NCBI RefSeq assembly: GCF_028283705.1
Contig: NZ_JAPWKD010000021.1
Location: 31,369 to 95,368 of the forward strand
Reading direction: 5' to 3'
Source: Pantoea sp.
Lineage (GTDB): Bacteria; Pseudomonadota; Gammaproteobacteria; Enterobacterales; Enterobacteriaceae
Length of the DNA: 64,000 bases
How positions within the stretch are numbered: the stretch's first letter is position 1; each line of letters opens with the position of its first letter. Below, one piece after another: positions 10,132-22,744 of this stretch. The notes beneath the pieces were generated by a model that did not search any database, had not been told where the DNA came from, and saw only the letters and a list, made by a program, of their open reading frames with translations. Position numbers and translations under genes: made by a program.

Positions 10132-11489
10132 AGCAGCACAGCTATCGTGGTCGGATGTTCTGGAAGATCCTGCTGGGCTTCTGGATCGTTTTTGTGATTA
10201 TCAGCCAGCTGCTGTGGCTCGGTTTTTCCCTCTCCGGTAATCGCCATGAACCCCCTGAAATCGTGGCGATTCGGCGCATTGTCAATTTGCAGATGGCGTC
10301 GGCAGTGTCGGTGCTGGAACGCGGTGGGCCAAGTTCACTCGACGATATGATGGCTGACTGGGAACCGAATGATCGACAGTTCTTTTCGGTGATTCAGCAC
10401 AACAAACCGGTCTCAACCCAGAACGCGCCACCGGAAGGGTTTAATGAACCCTTTCACGGCCCTTTTCCGGATGTGATTGTACGCTGGGTCAAAGGGTCTG
10501 ACGGCAAAGAGTACGAGCTACGCTACGACGTGAAAGGCCTGCGTGAGGATAGCTCAATGGGCGTGGGCGGCCCGCGTCGTATCCTGAATATTCCTGAGCC
10601 GATGTTTACCTTCGCTGGTGCGTTGGGGCTGCTGTTTAGCCTGCTGCTGGCGTGGAACCTGACACGTCCGATGCGTCAGCTGCGTGAAGGTTTTGCCCGC
10701 GTGAGTAGCGGTGATTTGAGCGTGCGTCTCTATCCGGTGATGCGCAAGCGTCATGATGAGTTGTCCAGCGTGGCACAGGATTTTGACGCCATGGTGGAAC
10801 GACTGGATACGCTGGTGAAAGCGCGTGAGGAGTTGTTGCATGATATTTCCCACGAATTGCGTTCGCCGCTGGCGCGTCTGCAACTGGCAACCGGTCTGGC
10901 GCGCCAGACGCCGGAAAGCGTAGAAACCTCTTTGAACCGTATCGATGAGGAAGCGCGTCGCCTCGATAAGATGATTGGCGAGTTGCTGACTTTGTCGCGT
11001 GCCGAGCACGAAAGCATGCCTGGGGAGCAGTATTTTGACCTCACCGGTCTGCTACATGCGGTGGTGACCGATGTCCGCTATGAGGCGCAGATTCCGGGCG
11101 TGAAAGTCGATTTTCAGGTTGATGAAAATGCCGACTATACCGTGCACGGCAATGCGGAGCTGATTCGCCGTGGGGTGGAGAATGTGCTGCGTAACGCGCT
11201 GCGTTTCTCCCATCGTGGTCAGCATATACAGGTGCGTTTGCAGGCGGAGAACCAGTGGCTGGCGATTCGCGTACGCGATCAGGGGCCGGGTGTTGATGAT
11301 GAGAAGCTTTCCAGTATTTTCGACCCCTTCGTGCGGGTGAATTCACCGCTGATGGGCAAAGGTTACGGTCTGGGGCTGTCCATCGTTCGTAAGGTGATCC
11401 TGGCACATCACGGTGAAGTGCAGGCGGTTAATCGCCCGGAAGGGGGCCTGGAACTGACGTTGAAGTTGCCACGCTGGAAGCAGAATTGA
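10128..11489 (+). CDS. CpxA-like sensor histidine kinase
   Basis: Inner-membrane sensor kinase, 453 residues. Membrane segments at about 12-36 and 157-178 enclose a periplasmic domain of about 120 residues rich in Pro/Asp/Glu. HAMP follows (LTRPMRQLREGFARVSSGDL). The H-box is HDISHELRSPLARLQLATG with His242, as in CpxA. The ATPase domain shows RNALRFSH (N), DQGPGVDD (G1) and GKGYGLGLSIVRKV (G2). Its partner is the regulator just upstream. The stimulus is unknown; envelope stress is a guess from CpxA similarity. A bidirectional terminator follows. Confidence 0.88.
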   Translation: MKQHSYRGRMFWKILLGFWIVFVIISQLLWLGFSLSGNRHEPPEIVAIRRIVNLQMASAVSVLERGGPSSLDDMMADWEPNDRQFFSVIQHNKPVSTQNAPPEGFNEPFHGPFPDVIVRWVKGSDGKEYELRYDVKGLREDSSMGVGGPRRILNIPEPMFTFAGALGLLFSLLLAWNLTRPMRQLREGFARVSSGDLSVRLYPVMRKRHDELSSVAQDFDAMVERLDTLVKAREELLHDISHELRSPLARLQLATGLARQTPESVETSLNRIDEEARRLDKMIGELLTLSRAEHESMPGEQYFDLTGLLHAVVTDVRYEAQIPGVKVDFQVDENADYTVHGNAELIRRGVENVLRNALRFSHRGQHIQVRLQAENQWLAIRVRDQGPGVDDEKLSSIFDPFVRVNSPLMGKGYGLGLSIVRKVILAHHGEVQAVNRPEGGLELTLKLPRWKQN

Positions 11490-11503
11490 GTGGCTGTTAA
11501 ATA

Positions 11504-11530
11504 AAAACGGCACCCATTGGGTGCCGTTTT
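11504..11530. terminator. Bidirectional terminator, kinase gene / crr
   Basis: AAAACGGCACCCATTGGGTGCCGTTTT: a stem of about ten base pairs with A and T runs on either side. It serves the convergent kinase gene and crr. Confidence 0.9.
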
Positions 11531-11547
11531 ACTATCCAGACTGCGAA

Positions 11548-12051
11548 TTATTTCTTGATGCGAATCACCGGGGTTTCACCCACGGTAACCGGACCAGAGA
11601 GTTTGATCAGGTCTTTGATCTCATCCATGTTAGAGATCACAACCGGCGTCAGCGTGGACTTTGCTTTCTCTTCCAGCAGCGGCAGATCAAATTCGATCAC
11701 CACGTCGCCTTTTTTCACTTTCTGGCCTTCTTCAGCGATACGTTTGAAGCCTTCACCTTTCAGTTCAACCGTGTCGATACCGAAGTGGACAAACAGCTCG
11801 ATGCCGTTGTCAGACTCGATTGAAAATGCGTGGTTAGTCTCGAAAATTTTGCCGATAGTCCCATCAACCGGGGCAACCATTTTGTTGCCTGAGGGTTTGA
11901 TGGCGATACCGTCACCGACAATTTTCTCCGCGAATACCACATCTGGTACGTCTTCAATATTCACGATTTCGCCTGACAGAGGCGCTACGATTTCAATAGT
12001 TCCGGAAGCGCTTTCTGTTTTGTCGCCAAAAAGTTTAGAAAACAAACCCAT
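11548..12051 (-). CDS. crr: Glucose-specific PTS enzyme IIA
   Basis: EIIA-Glc, which carries phosphate from HPr to EIIBC-Glc and controls adenylate cyclase and inducer exclusion. 167 residues (169 in E. coli). The N-terminal amphipathic helix [11 protein letters not shown] is present, and the phosphoacceptor histidine lies in [17 protein letters not shown]. The end is [11 protein letters not shown]. Third gene of ptsH-ptsI-crr, 42 bp after ptsI. In E. coli crr also has its own promoter inside ptsI; I did not map one here. Confidence 0.97.
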   Translation of the reverse strand: MGLFSKLFGDKTESASGTIEIVAPLSGEIVNIEDVPDVVFAEKIVGDGIAIKPSGNKMVAPVDGTIGKIFETNHAFSIESDNGIELFVHFGIDTVELKGEGFKRIAEEGQKVKKGDVVIEFDLPLLEEKAKSTLTPVVISNMDEIKDLIKLSGPVTVGETPVIRIKK

Positions 12052-12093
12052 GATCTTCTCCTAAGCAGTAATTTGGGGCCAGCGTCTCGCGGA

Positions 12094-13821
12094 TCAGCAG
12101 AGTGTTTTTTCTTTGATGAACTTGTTAACCAGGCTCATCAAATCATCTGCTGTGGGTTGAGCCAGAGCCTGCTCCGCCAATGCCTTCGCATCTTCAAAAT
12201 TGGTATTACGAATAATTTTCTTGATGCTCGGGATTGAAATGGCACTCATGCTGAATTCGTCCAGCCCCATTCCCAGTAACAGTAGTGTAGCACGTTCATC
12301 ACCAGCCAGCTCACCACACATGCCGGTCCATTTCCCTTCGGCATGTGATGCATCGATCACTTGCTTGATGAGGCCCAGAACGGAAGGCGACATTGGGTTA
12401 TAGAGGTGAGAAATCAAATCATTACCACGATCGACCGCCAGAGTATACTGCGTCAGGTCGTTTGTCCCAATACTGAAGAAATCGACTTCTTTCGCCAGAT
12501 GGCGGGCAATCACTGCGGAAGCCGGTGTTTCTACCATGATGCCCATCTCGATGGTTTCATCAAAGGCTTTACCTTCCTCACGCAGCTGCGCTTTCAGCAT
12601 GTCCAGTTCTGCTTTCAGGAAGCGAACTTCTTCCACGGAAATGATCATCGGGAACATGATGCGCAGTTTGCCAAACGAAGAGGCACGCAGGATCGCGCGC
12701 AGCTGGGCGTGCAGAATCTCTTTGCGGTCCATGGCGATACGAATCGCACGCCAGCCGAGGAACGGGTTTTCTTCTTTCGGCAGGTCCATGTAGGGCAGAT
12801 CTTTGTCGCCACCGATATCCATGGTACGGACGATGACGGCCTGTGAGCCCATGGCTTCAGCCACGGCTTTGTAAGCCTGGAACTGTTCTTCTTCAGTCGG
12901 CAGTGAATCGCGGTCCATAAACAGGAACTCGGTACGATACAGGCCCACACCTTCGGCACCGTTACGCTCGGCACCGGCTACATCACGGACAGTACCGATG
13001 TTGGCGCACACTTCAACCTGATGACCATCCAGCGTGATCGCCGGCAGATCTTTCAGTTTCGCCAGTTCATGTTTTTCAGACAAATATTGCGTCTGGATGG
13101 CTTTCAGCTCTTCCAGTACGTCTGCTGTCGGGTTGATGTAAACTTTGTTGTTTACGCCATCCAGAATCAGAAAATCGCCATTGTTCACCGTGGTGGTCAC
13201 GCTACCGGTGCCAACAATCGCAGGCAGTTCGAGAGAACGCGCCATGATGGAGGTGTGAGAGGTGCGGCCACCGAGATCGGTGATAAAGCCCAGTACCTTT
13301 TTCAGGTTCAGCTGCGCGGTTTCTGATGGTGTCAGATCTTTCGCCACCAGAATGGATTCTTCTTCGATGGCGCTCAGGTCAACGATGTGCAGGCCAAGGA
13401 TGTTTTGCAGCAGGCGTTTACCGATGTCACGTACGTCAGCCGCACGTTCTTTCAGGTATTCGTCATCCAGTTCTTCCAGCGCTTTCGCCTGGCCTTCAAT
13501 GACGGAGTGGGCAGCAGCATCAGCAGTCGCGCGATCTTTCTTGATCAGGTCGATGATTTCCTGCTCCAGCTCTTCGTCTTCCAGCAGCATGATGTGACCT
13601 TCAAAGATCGCCGCTTTTTCTTCACCGAAGGTTTCACCGGCTTTGATTTTGATGGCTTCGAGCTGAGAAGCAGCTTTGCTGCGTCCATCAAGGAAGCGCT
13701 GTACTTCCTGCTCAACCTGGTCATCAGAAATCTTTTTACGGTTGATGACGATCTCATCTTCCTTCAGCAGCAGTGCTTTGCCGAAAGCGATACCCGGTGA
13801 TGCTAAAATGCCTGAAATCAT
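12094..13821 (-). CDS. ptsI: PTS enzyme I
   Basis: Phosphoenolpyruvate-protein phosphotransferase, the first step of the PTS, cytoplasmic dimer. 575 residues from the ATG at 13821 ([19 protein letters not shown]), exactly the E. coli length; a longer frame to 13887 has no support. The phosphorylated histidine is in [18 protein letters not shown], and the PEP-binding C-terminal barrel shows [14 protein letters not shown] and the Cys in [13 protein letters not shown]. It lies 159 bp after ptsH and 42 bp before crr. Confidence 0.97.
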   Translation of the reverse strand: MISGILASPGIAFGKALLLKEDEIVINRKKISDDQVEQEVQRFLDGRSKAASQLEAIKIKAGETFGEEKAAIFEGHIMLLEDEELEQEIIDLIKKDRATADAAAHSVIEGQAKALEELDDEYLKERAADVRDIGKRLLQNILGLHIVDLSAIEEESILVAKDLTPSETAQLNLKKVLGFITDLGGRTSHTSIMARSLELPAIVGTGSVTTTVNNGDFLILDGVNNKVYINPTADVLEELKAIQTQYLSEKHELAKLKDLPAITLDGHQVEVCANIGTVRDVAGAERNGAEGVGLYRTEFLFMDRDSLPTEEEQFQAYKAVAEAMGSQAVIVRTMDIGGDKDLPYMDLPKEENPFLGWRAIRIAMDRKEILHAQLRAILRASSFGKLRIMFPMIISVEEVRFLKAELDMLKAQLREEGKAFDETIEMGIMVETPASAVIARHLAKEVDFFSIGTNDLTQYTLAVDRGNDLISHLYNPMSPSVLGLIKQVIDASHAEGKWTGMCGELAGDERATLLLLGMGLDEFSMSAISIPSIKKIIRNTNFEDAKALAEQALAQPTADDLMSLVNKFIKEKTLC

Positions 13822-13980
13822 AACTCTACCTTTATAATCACGATGGCTCGTTGACCCGATGCATTGCCATTGTCGCGGATAAGTCAATCTACGGAAGCAA
13901 TAACGCGGACAGGTTGTCCGCGATCAAGATGTTTGCACTCAATGGGGCAAAGGAGTCGGTTTAGTTACAAACTGAGCGGA

Positions 13981-14238
13981 TTACTCCAGCTCAGCCATCA
14001 GTTTTACCAGGTGTTCAACCGCTTGCTGCTCATCTTCACCTTCGGCAGACAGCGTAACAACCGTACCCTGAGTGAGACCCAGTGTCTGCAGTTTGAACAA
14101 GCTTTTCGCGCTGGCGGATTTGCCATTGGAAGTCACGGTGATTTCTGACTGGAAAGCCTTGGCTTCTTTAACGAACTGAGCTGCAGGACGAGTGTGGAGG
14201 CCGTTCGGTGCGGTAATGGTAACTTCTTGCTGGAACAT
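13981..14238 (-). CDS. ptsH: Phosphocarrier protein HPr
   Basis: 85-residue phosphocarrier between enzyme I and the sugar-specific EIIA proteins. Phosphoacceptor His15 is in [14 protein letters not shown], and Ser46 is in the conserved [13 protein letters not shown]. The sequence is nearly identical to E. coli HPr. First gene of the pts operon; its promoter lies in the long gap towards cysK. Confidence 0.98.
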   Translation of the reverse strand: MFQQEVTITAPNGLHTRPAAQFVKEAKAFQSEITVTSNGKSASAKSLFKLQTLGLTQGTVVTLSAEGEDEQQAVEHLVKLMAELE

Positions 14239-14577
14239 TCTATTTCCCCAACTTTATCAGGTTTGGTGTTATGGATCTAAAGTCTAGCCTGGAGCCGTAA
14301 CTTTAGCCTGTGTAGGTGCGCGGGTCAGGCATCACAGATGACCAAAAAATGCGCATGAATGAGAGCGTCATTTCAGGTGAAGGATCAAAAGCAGAGATGA
14401 TCGCTCCATCTGCCCATTATGCCGTGATTCGCCGTATCGCCAAATCAGTAAATCGATTCAGCTTGATCCACTTCAAAGCCCGATTAATTTCAGGCATCGA
14501 AATAATTGGCTGCTTAAATACCAGACCCTCGTCACTGAAAGCAATCTGCCAGGTGGTAAAAGTGAGATCTGAGCCAC
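14239..14577. promoter_or_regulatory. ptsH upstream region
   Basis: A 339-bp gap with no convincing gene. In E. coli the equivalent region holds two ptsH promoters with CRP and Mlc control, so promoters are expected here reading leftwards. I could not place CRP or Mlc sites confidently. A weak frame at 14316-14624 on the plus strand lacks family features and runs into the terminator, so it is not called. Confidence 0.5.
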
Positions 14578-14605
14578 AAAAAAGCACCCATTCGGGTGCT
14601 TTTTT
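14578..14605. terminator. cysK terminator, bidirectional
   Basis: AAAAAAGCACCC-ATTC-GGGTGCTTTTTT: perfect hairpin with A and T tracts, 22 bp beyond the cysK stop. Confidence 0.92.
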
Positions 14606-14627
14606 CGCCACTTTCAGACTTTGACCG

Positions 14628-15599
14628 TCACTGTTGCAGCTCTTTTTCGGTGAACAGATCAGCAAAAAGCGCAGTGCTAAGGTAACGCTCGCCAGAGGAC
14701 GGCAGGATCACCACAATGTTTTTGTTGGCGAATGCTTCGTCTTCCTGCAACTTCAGCGCGGCGGCGACGGCTGCACCTGAGGAGATACCGGCGAGGATGC
14801 CTTCTTCTTCCATCAGACGACGTGCGGTGCTGATCGCTTCGTCATTGGTGATGGCAACAACCCGGTCAACCAGTTTCAGGTCAAGGTTACCTGGGATGAA
14901 GCCAGCACCGATACCCTGAATTTTGTGCGGACCCGGTTTGATCTCTTCACCAGCCAGCGCCTGAGCGATTACCGGGGAATCGGTGGGTTCGACTGCCACC
15001 GAAATCAGGTCTTTCTTCCCTTTGGTGTTTTTGATGTAGCGGCTGACACCGGTCAGCGTGCCGCCAGTACCGACACCGGCGATAAACACGTCCACGGCAC
15101 CATCGGTATCTTCCCAGATCTCCGGGCCGGTGGTTTTTTCATGGATTTCCGGGTTAGCCGGGTTGCTGAACTGCTGCAGCAGGACAAATTTATCCGGGTC
15201 GCCGGCAACAATCTCTTCCGCTTTGGCGATGGCACCTTTCATGCCTTTCGCACCTTCGGTCAATACCAGATTGGCACCCAGCGCTTTCAAAAGTTTACGA
15301 CGTTCGATCGACATGGTTTCCGGCATGGTCAGCGTCAGCTTGTAACCACGCGCGGCTGCCACATAGGCCAGGGCAATACCGGTGTTACCGCTGGTGGGTT
15401 CAACCAGTTCTACGCCAGGTTTCAGGATGCCGCGTTTTTCTGCGTCCCAAATCATATTGGCACCGATACGGCATTTGACGCTGAAGCTCGGGTTACGGGA
15501 CTCGACCTTCGCCAGAATGCGGCCGTTACCGATGCGGTTCAGTCGAACCAGCGGCGTATGACCAATTGTCAGCGAGTTGTCTTCATAGATCTTACTCAT
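14628..15599 (-). CDS. cysK: O-acetylserine sulfhydrylase A (cysteine synthase A)
   Basis: Main cysteine synthase, cytoplasmic PLP dimer; it binds the CysE C-terminus. 323 residues, the E. coli length. PLP Lys42 is in [14 protein letters not shown], the loop is [18 protein letters not shown], and [15 protein letters not shown] and [11 protein letters not shown] follow. It lies between ptsH and cysZ as in E. coli, 140 bp from cysZ. CysB control is expected from the family; the site was not mapped. Confidence 0.97.
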   Translation of the reverse strand: MSKIYEDNSLTIGHTPLVRLNRIGNGRILAKVESRNPSFSVKCRIGANMIWDAEKRGILKPGVELVEPTSGNTGIALAYVAAARGYKLTLTMPETMSIERRKLLKALGANLVLTEGAKGMKGAIAKAEEIVAGDPDKFVLLQQFSNPANPEIHEKTTGPEIWEDTDGAVDVFIAGVGTGGTLTGVSRYIKNTKGKKDLISVAVEPTDSPVIAQALAGEEIKPGPHKIQGIGAGFIPGNLDLKLVDRVVAITNDEAISTARRLMEEEGILAGISSGAAVAAALKLQEDEAFANKNIVVILPSSGERYLSTALFADLFTEKELQQ

Positions 15600-15739
15600 A
15601 GCTCGTCCTTAACTGTATGAAATATTGGGAACCCTCAGAGCATACCTTTTCTGCCTGAGTGCGGAAGGAAAGAAATCGTATATCTATATAGCCCACAACC
15701 ATAAGCCCCATGCAAAAAAGCATAAGGCTCTTTGATGGA

Positions 15740-16498
15740 TTAATGACGCTGATGTTGCAGGCGATAACGATCCACCCACATTGCCGTGGCACCACATACG
15801 GCGACCGGCATAATGGCCAGATTGACAATCGGGATCATGGTGAACAGGCTCACCAGCGCACCAAACTGCATATTGGCGGTTTTATGCTGGCGTAACGCAC
15901 TGCGCATGCGGGCAAAACTCACTTTGTGGTTATCAAAGGGATAATCGCAGTATTGCACTGACAACATCCAGGCGCTGAACAGGAACCATAAAAGTGGTGC
16001 CACGGTTTGACCAAAGCCCGGGATAAAGTGGAGCAACAGTAGACCAAATGCGCGTGGCAAATAGTAACCCAGCTTCTGTATTTCACGTTTCATGATGCGT
16101 GGGACGTCTTTCAGCATGGCGACCCAGCCGCTATCGGGCAGCGGATTCCCGGTTAAACGTCCTTCCAATTGCTCCGCCAGCAGGCCACAAAAGGGGGCAG
16201 CAATTAAGTTGGCAATGGTGGAGAAGAAGTAACTGAATATCAGCACAATCGAAATCACGGTCAGTGGCCATAGCAGATAGCTGAGCCACTGTAGCCAGTC
16301 TGGAATGTGCGCCATGAATTGCGGAATCCAAAGCCCGAGGCGCTTAAACAGCCAGATAAAGGCACCACCCAGCAGCAGAATGTTGACCAGCAGGGGGATA
16401 ATGACGTAACGGCGAATGCCAGGCAGACGCACCAGTTTCCATCCCTCGGCGAAGTAATGGATACCATTAAATGATGAGACCGAATTCTCAGCGGGCAT
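15740..16498 (-). CDS. cysZ: Sulfate permease CysZ
   Basis: Inner-membrane sulfate transporter feeding cysteine synthesis. 252 residues from the ATG at 16498 ([16 protein letters not shown]); an ATG at 16531 adds 11 residues and has no obvious counterpart in E. coli CysZ. Seen: [52 protein letters not shown] and [16 protein letters not shown], all characteristic. Divergent from zipA, as in E. coli. Confidence 0.94.
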   Translation of the reverse strand: MPAENSVSSFNGIHYFAEGWKLVRLPGIRRYVIIPLLVNILLLGGAFIWLFKRLGLWIPQFMAHIPDWLQWLSYLLWPLTVISIVLIFSYFFSTIANLIAAPFCGLLAEQLEGRLTGNPLPDSGWVAMLKDVPRIMKREIQKLGYYLPRAFGLLLLHFIPGFGQTVAPLLWFLFSAWMLSVQYCDYPFDNHKVSFARMRSALRQHKTANMQFGALVSLFTMIPIVNLAIMPVAVCGATAMWVDRYRLQHQRH

Positions 16499-16726
16499 AA
16501 CGGGTCTTTCTCCATATGTGTGCGGGCGCAAACATCATAACCTGGCTTTTCCTGGCTTTTTATCGGCAACCGGGGCGCTTTGTGCGAAAAAACAGCAAAA
16601 AAGCGTGGGGGAGCTATCTTATTTGTCAGAAAATACTGCACAGACTTGCACTTGTGTAGCTGGGCAAATACAGTTAGAGGGTAAAGTTTGCCGTGGTGGC
16701 AAGGTATTGGAACAACAGAGAATACA

Positions 16727-17707
16727 ATGATGCAGGATTTGCGTCTGATATTAATCGTTGTTGGCGCGATCGCCATAATAGCGCTGCTACTTCACGGACT
16801 GTGGACCAGCCGTAAAGAGCGCTCTTCTGTGTTTCGCGATCGCCCGCACAAACGTCTGAAACAACGCGAAGAAGCGGATGATGATCTGCTGAGCGACGAT
16901 GATGAAGGCGTCGGCGAAGTTCGTGTTCGTCGCGATCATGACACGCACGATGAACCTGAGTTTGGCGGCTATCCGGATAATAAGCCTGCCAGCGCGCCGC
17001 GTGCGCCGGAACCTGTTCGTCAGCCTGCACCGCGTCAGGAAGCGCCAGTCGCGCGTGATCCGCTGTTTGATGCGGAGCCTGAAGTGCGCCAGCAGCCTGA
17101 GACGCCGGTAGCACCAGTGGCACGGCCGGCACCGCAGCCTCAGCCGATTCAGGCCGATCCGTTGCTGGATCAGGATCCGCTCGCCGCCACACAACCGGCA
17201 CCTGAATTCCAGGCTGCTGAACAACCTGAGCCGCATGCAGCTGCGCCGGTTGCCCATGAAGAAAAACAGCCGCAGCCTGCTGCAGCTGGCAGTAAGAAAG
17301 AAGCAGTGCTGGTACTGCATGTTGCTGCCCATACGGGTGGCGTACTGAATGGTGAAGCGTTGTTGCAGGGAATTCTGCAGGCAGGCTTCCAGTTCGGTGA
17401 AATGAATATTTTCCATCGCCACCTCAGCCCGGCAGGCAGTGGTCCGGTGTTGTTTAGCCTGGCCAATATGGTGAAGCCTGGATCGTTCAATCCGGATGAG
17501 ATGGGCGATTTCAGCACCCCTGGCGTTTCTATCTTTATGATGGTGCCTTCTTACGGGGATGCGAACCAGAACTTCAAACTGATGCTGCAATCTGCGCAAC
17601 GCATCGCGGATGACGTGGGTGGCGTGGTGCTGGATGATGAGCGTCGTATGATGACGCCGCAAAAGCTGGAAACCTACAAAGCGCGTATTCGTGAGGTTAT
17701 CGGCTGA
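16727..17707 (+). CDS. zipA: Cell division protein ZipA
   Basis: Essential membrane anchor for FtsZ at the septum, 326 residues. The start at 16727 ([19 protein letters not shown]) matches E. coli. Layout: N-out membrane segment at about 5-26, a basic/acidic segment ([14 protein letters not shown]), a long Pro/Gln/Ala-rich linker at about 80-185, and the FtsZ-binding domain at about 190-326 ([20 protein letters not shown]). The acidic block [14 protein letters not shown] is also family-typical. A terminator separates it from ligA. Confidence 0.96.
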   Translation: MMQDLRLILIVVGAIAIIALLLHGLWTSRKERSSVFRDRPHKRLKQREEADDDLLSDDDEGVGEVRVRRDHDTHDEPEFGGYPDNKPASAPRAPEPVRQPAPRQEAPVARDPLFDAEPEVRQQPETPVAPVARPAPQPQPIQADPLLDQDPLAATQPAPEFQAAEQPEPHAAAPVAHEEKQPQPAAAGSKKEAVLVLHVAAHTGGVLNGEALLQGILQAGFQFGEMNIFHRHLSPAGSGPVLFSLANMVKPGSFNPDEMGDFSTPGVSIFMMVPSYGDANQNFKLMLQSAQRIADDVGGVVLDDERRMMTPQKLETYKARIREVIG

Positions 17708-17743
17708 TAACCTGCACAGGCGTTAAAAAATCTCTACTTATAA

Positions 17744-17767
17744 CCCCCGCCTGTCGGGGGTTTTTTA
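17744..17767 (+). terminator. zipA terminator
   Basis: CCCCCG-CCTGT-CGGGGG followed by TTTTTTA, 37 bp after the zipA stop. Confidence 0.88.
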
Positions 17768-17775
17768 TCGGATGA

Positions 17776-19800
<2,025 letters not shown>

Positions 19801-19801
19801 T

Positions 19802-20020
19802 ATGGAAAAGCAGCAGCTGATTGAGATCGCCAACACGCCGATGCCATTTGGCAAATACAAAGGCAGAATGCTGATCGACCTGCCAGAGCCGTATCTGTTG
19901 TGGTTTGCCCGTGGCGGTGAGTTTCCCGCCGGTAAACTCGGGGAGCTGATGCAGATAACGCTGGCGATCAAGATCGAAGGACTGGAAGGTCTGGTGAAGC
20001 CGCTGAAACGCAGTGAATAA
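19802..20020 (+). CDS. ypeB: DUF3820 protein YpeB
   Basis: 72-residue cytoplasmic protein of unknown function, DUF3820 family. The core MPFGKYKGRMLIDLPEPYLL and WFARGGEFPAGKLGEL is diagnostic. It directly follows ligA, as in E. coli, and shares its transcript. Exonuclease-associated versions of this short domain are known in other proteins, so a nucleic-acid role is possible but unproved. Confidence 0.92.
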   Translation: MEKQQLIEIANTPMPFGKYKGRMLIDLPEPYLLWFARGGEFPAGKLGELMQITLAIKIEGLEGLVKPLKRSE

Positions 20021-20026
20021 AAGAAC

Positions 20027-20049
20027 AAGGCCCGCATGCGGGCCTTTTT
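20027..20049. terminator. Bidirectional terminator ypeB / yfeH
   Basis: AAGGCCCGCATGCGGGCCTTTTT, a near-perfect palindrome with a T-run, between convergent ypeB and yfeH. Confidence 0.9.
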
Positions 20050-20050
20050 A

Positions 20051-21055
20051 TCAGGATTTTTGTGCTTCAGCCTGTTGCTGCTGCGCCAGATGTTTTTCGT
20101 TGCTGGTTTTATAGCGTTGTGCGATGAATGAACAGACCATCAGCTGTACCTGGTGGAAGATCATCAGCGGTAGCACGATAATCCCCACGCTGCTGGCCGG
20201 GAACAGGATATTGGCCATCGGCACGCCGTTTGCCAGACTCTTTTTCGAGCCGCAGAACAATACCGTAATCTCATCAGCACGTTTGAAGCCGAACAGACGT
20301 GAAGCTCCGAGGTTGATCAGCAGAACCACCACCAGCAGCAGCAGGCTGCCCGCCAGGATCCACAGCAGGGTATCCACGCCGACACGATTCCAGATGCCGT
20401 TAACCACCGCTTCACTAAAGGCGGAGTAAACCACCAGCAGAATCGAGGTCTGATCGGTTTTGCCAATCAGGCTGCGATGTTTTTCTACCCAACCACCAAT
20501 CCAGCGGCGTGAGATGTGACCCAGCACAAAAGGCACCAGCAATTGCAGCATGATTTTGCCAATCTGCTCCAGACCGTTGCTCGGTGCATCACTGTGCACA
20601 TTCATCACCAGGTTAACCAGCAGCGGTGAGACAAAAACACCCAGCAGGCTGGAGGCAGAGGCGCTGCATACCGCCGCGGCGACGTTACCGCCAGCCATTG
20701 AGGTAAAGGCAATCGCCGACTGCACGGTAGCAGGCAAAATACACAGATAAATGAAGCCAGTATAGATATCGGTGCTCACATCAACCGGATGCCACCACAC
20801 CAGCAACAGGCCGAGGATCGGGAACAGCACAAAGGTGCTGCACATAATCCATAAATGCAGCCGCCAGTGGCTGCTACCGGCGATGATTTTTTCGCGTGAC
20901 AGCTTAGCGCCATGCATAAAGAACAGCAGGGCGATGGCGGCGGTGGTCAGCCATTCGAAGAAATCGACAAACCCGCCTTTGGCCGGTAAGAAGCTGGCCA
21001 GCAGCACGGTGATGATGAGTTTGACCATCATCGGGTCGAGTCGTAAAAATCCCAT
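20051..21055 (-). CDS. yfeH: Bile acid:sodium symporter-family transporter YfeH
   Basis: Inner-membrane transporter of the BASS/SBF-like family, substrate unknown. About 334 residues from the ATG at 21055 (MGFLRLDPMMVKLI); a TTG start at 21076 would add seven residues and is less likely. Nine to ten membrane segments. Family blocks seen: TTAAIALLFFMHGAKLSREKI, LPATVQSAIAFTSMAGGN and FCGSKKSLANGVPMA. Divergent from the LysR gene yfeR, as in E. coli, suggesting yfeR regulates it. Confidence 0.92.
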   Translation of the reverse strand: MGFLRLDPMMVKLIITVLLASFLPAKGGFVDFFEWLTTAAIALLFFMHGAKLSREKIIAGSSHWRLHLWIMCSTFVLFPILGLLLVWWHPVDVSTDIYTGFIYLCILPATVQSAIAFTSMAGGNVAAAVCSASASSLLGVFVSPLLVNLVMNVHSDAPSNGLEQIGKIMLQLLVPFVLGHISRRWIGGWVEKHRSLIGKTDQTSILLVVYSAFSEAVVNGIWNRVGVDTLLWILAGSLLLLVVVLLINLGASRLFGFKRADEITVLFCGSKKSLANGVPMANILFPASSVGIIVLPLMIFHQVQLMVCSFIAQRYKTSNEKHLAQQQQAEAQKS

Positions 21056-21154
21056 TGTTACAATCCGGTTAAGCAAAAAATGATGTTGCTGATTGTGCGC
21101 TAGCTGGGTTTAGAAATAAAATTGATTTATTGCATCAATCTATGAGCGCTATCG

Positions 21155-22075
21155 ATGAATTACACGTTACGCCAGTTGCGCACCTTTGTCGCCGTTGCGA
21201 AGTACGGCAGCTTCAGCCAGGCGGGGCAGGTGATTGGCCTTAGTCAGTCGGCGGTCAGCCACAGTATTAAAGAGCTGGAGGCGGAGATGGGAGTGCGGTT
21301 ACTGGATCGTACCACCCGTGAGGTGCAACTGACCGAGGCCGGGCAGCAATTGGCAACGCGGCTTGAGCGGCTGCTGGAGGAGCTAAACACCACGGTGCAG
21401 GATGTGCGCAGCTATGGCGAACAACGCAGTGGGACGGTACGGGTCGCTGCCAGCCAGACACCGTCTGCCCATCTGATGCCACAATGCCTCGCCAGCTGTC
21501 AGCAACACTATCCAGACATTCGCGTGATTCTGCATGATCGTGCCCAGCAATGGGTGCTGCAAAGCGTGCGTAACGCTGAGGTCGATTTTGGCCTGATTAT
21601 TGGGCCGATCAGCGATAGCGATTTTGATTATCAGACCATCATGAATGAACCATTTTTGCTGCTATGCCGGGAAGATGATGTGCTGGCTCAGGATACTCAG
21701 CCGCAATGGGCGATGTTAGCGGGGCGAACGATGGTGTTGCAGGATTATGCTTCCGGCAGCCGTGCGCTGATTGATGCCGCTTTGCAGCAGCAGTCGATTG
21801 CGGTGAATGTGGTGCAGGAGATTGGTCACCCGGCGACGCTGTATCCGATGGTTGAGGCAGGAATTGGCATCAGTATCTTACCGGCGCTGGCGTTACCGTT
21901 GCCTTCCGGACGGAAACTGACGGTGCGGCGGCTGTATCCTGAAATCAATCGCAGCCTGATGTTGATTAAGCGCAGAAACCGCTCGCTGACACCCGCGGCA
22001 GAAGCCATCTGGCAGGAAGTGCGTCAGCAGGCAGAGCTGCTGACGCAACAACGTTCCCTCAAACCAGCGTTTTAA
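21155..22075 (+). CDS. yfeR: LysR-type regulator YfeR
   Basis: 306 residues. The N-terminal HTH (about 1-60) reads [20 protein letters not shown] then [20 protein letters not shown]. The effector domain includes [20 protein letters not shown] and [12 protein letters not shown], which match E. coli YfeR closely. It is transcribed away from yfeH across a 99-bp gap, the usual LysR arrangement with a target gene. Its stop overlaps the end of the convergent FlxA-like gene by a few bases. Confidence 0.92.
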   Translation: MNYTLRQLRTFVAVAKYGSFSQAGQVIGLSQSAVSHSIKELEAEMGVRLLDRTTREVQLTEAGQQLATRLERLLEELNTTVQDVRSYGEQRSGTVRVAASQTPSAHLMPQCLASCQQHYPDIRVILHDRAQQWVLQSVRNAEVDFGLIIGPISDSDFDYQTIMNEPFLLLCREDDVLAQDTQPQWAMLAGRTMVLQDYASGSRALIDAALQQQSIAVNVVQEIGHPATLYPMVEAGIGISILPALALPLPSGRKLTVRRLYPEINRSLMLIKRRNRSLTPAAEAIWQEVRQQAELLTQQRSLKPAF

Positions 22076-22422
22076 ACGTAAACGTTGATTTGATTGGTAT
22101 CGGTAGGACGGTTGATTCCATCAGCCTTGGTGCTGGTGGAAGAGGAGGTATCTTGCTTTTGTTGCTGCTCCTGCTGTTGCTGTGCTTTTTGCGTCGCCTG
22201 CTGCTCGATTTGCGTGATCTGCGCCTCAATCATCTGAATCTGCGACTGAATCATTTGCTCCTGCGCTGATTTTTGCTCATCAGTCAGGGTGTCATCACTG
22301 GACAGATCTTTGAGTTCTTTGGTGAGACTCTGGATTTGTTTATTCAGGCTGGCAATTTGTGAGGTATTGCCGGCACTGCTACTACTACTGACACTGCTGG
22401 ACACACTTGAAATGGTACTCAT
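22072..22422 (-). CDS. FlxA-like coiled-coil protein
   Basis: 116 residues from the ATG at 22422, preceded by AAGGAG. A Ser-rich start ([15 protein letters not shown]) is followed by a coiled coil at about 25-90 ([33 protein letters not shown]) and a Gln-rich then Ser/Thr-rich tail ending NQINVYV. The pattern matches the FlxA-like family of enterobacterial proteins of unknown function. No signal peptide. It ends convergently with yfeR, overlapping by four bases. Confidence 0.75.
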   Translation of the reverse strand: MSTISSVSSSVSSSSSAGNTSQIASLNKQIQSLTKELKDLSSDDTLTDEQKSAQEQMIQSQIQMIEAQITQIEQQATQKAQQQQEQQQKQDTSSSTSTKADGINRPTDTNQINVYV

Positions 22423-22545
22423 GGTTTTCTCCTTGCAATAGTTCACAGTCGTTATCGGCAAGGGGATAAAATCACATGAGGGCACGAAGTGTTAAGGTTG
22501 CGAAAGGAATTTGCAAAGGGGCTGACGAGGTTTTCGTCGCATAGC

Positions 22546-22570
22546 AAAAAGGCGCCTTTAGGGCGCCTTT
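22546..22570 (-). terminator. Distal copy of the tRNA-operon terminator
   Basis: Reading leftwards: AAAGGCGCC-CTAA-AGGCGCCTTTTT. Identical to the copy at 22714-22738. Confidence 0.85.
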
Positions 22571-22713
22571 CTACATTGGTGGGTCGTGCAGGATGTGCCT
22601 CGGCCCATCCGGGGCCTCGCCCTGCGGGTGATGCTGACGCATCAGCCTGAATCGCTCCCGGCGATTCAGTCGAACCTGCAGCAGGTTCTCATCCTGCACT
22701 TTGCAGGCATAGC

Positions 22714-22738
22714 AAAAAGGCGCCTTTAGGGCGCCTTT
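22714..22738 (-). terminator. Terminator after tRNA-Lys
   Basis: The same hairpin and T-run as at 22546, beginning seven bases after the CCA end of tRNA-Lys. Confidence 0.88.
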
Positions 22739-22744
22739 CTACAT

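Noticed and set aside
11555..12064. Plus-strand frame opposite crr
   Set aside because: Shadow of crr; Ser/Thr/Ile-rich translation without family features.
14316..14624. Plus-strand frame of 102 codons upstream of ptsH
   Set aside because: It crosses the cysK terminator, has no recognisable family and lies in the expected pts promoter region.
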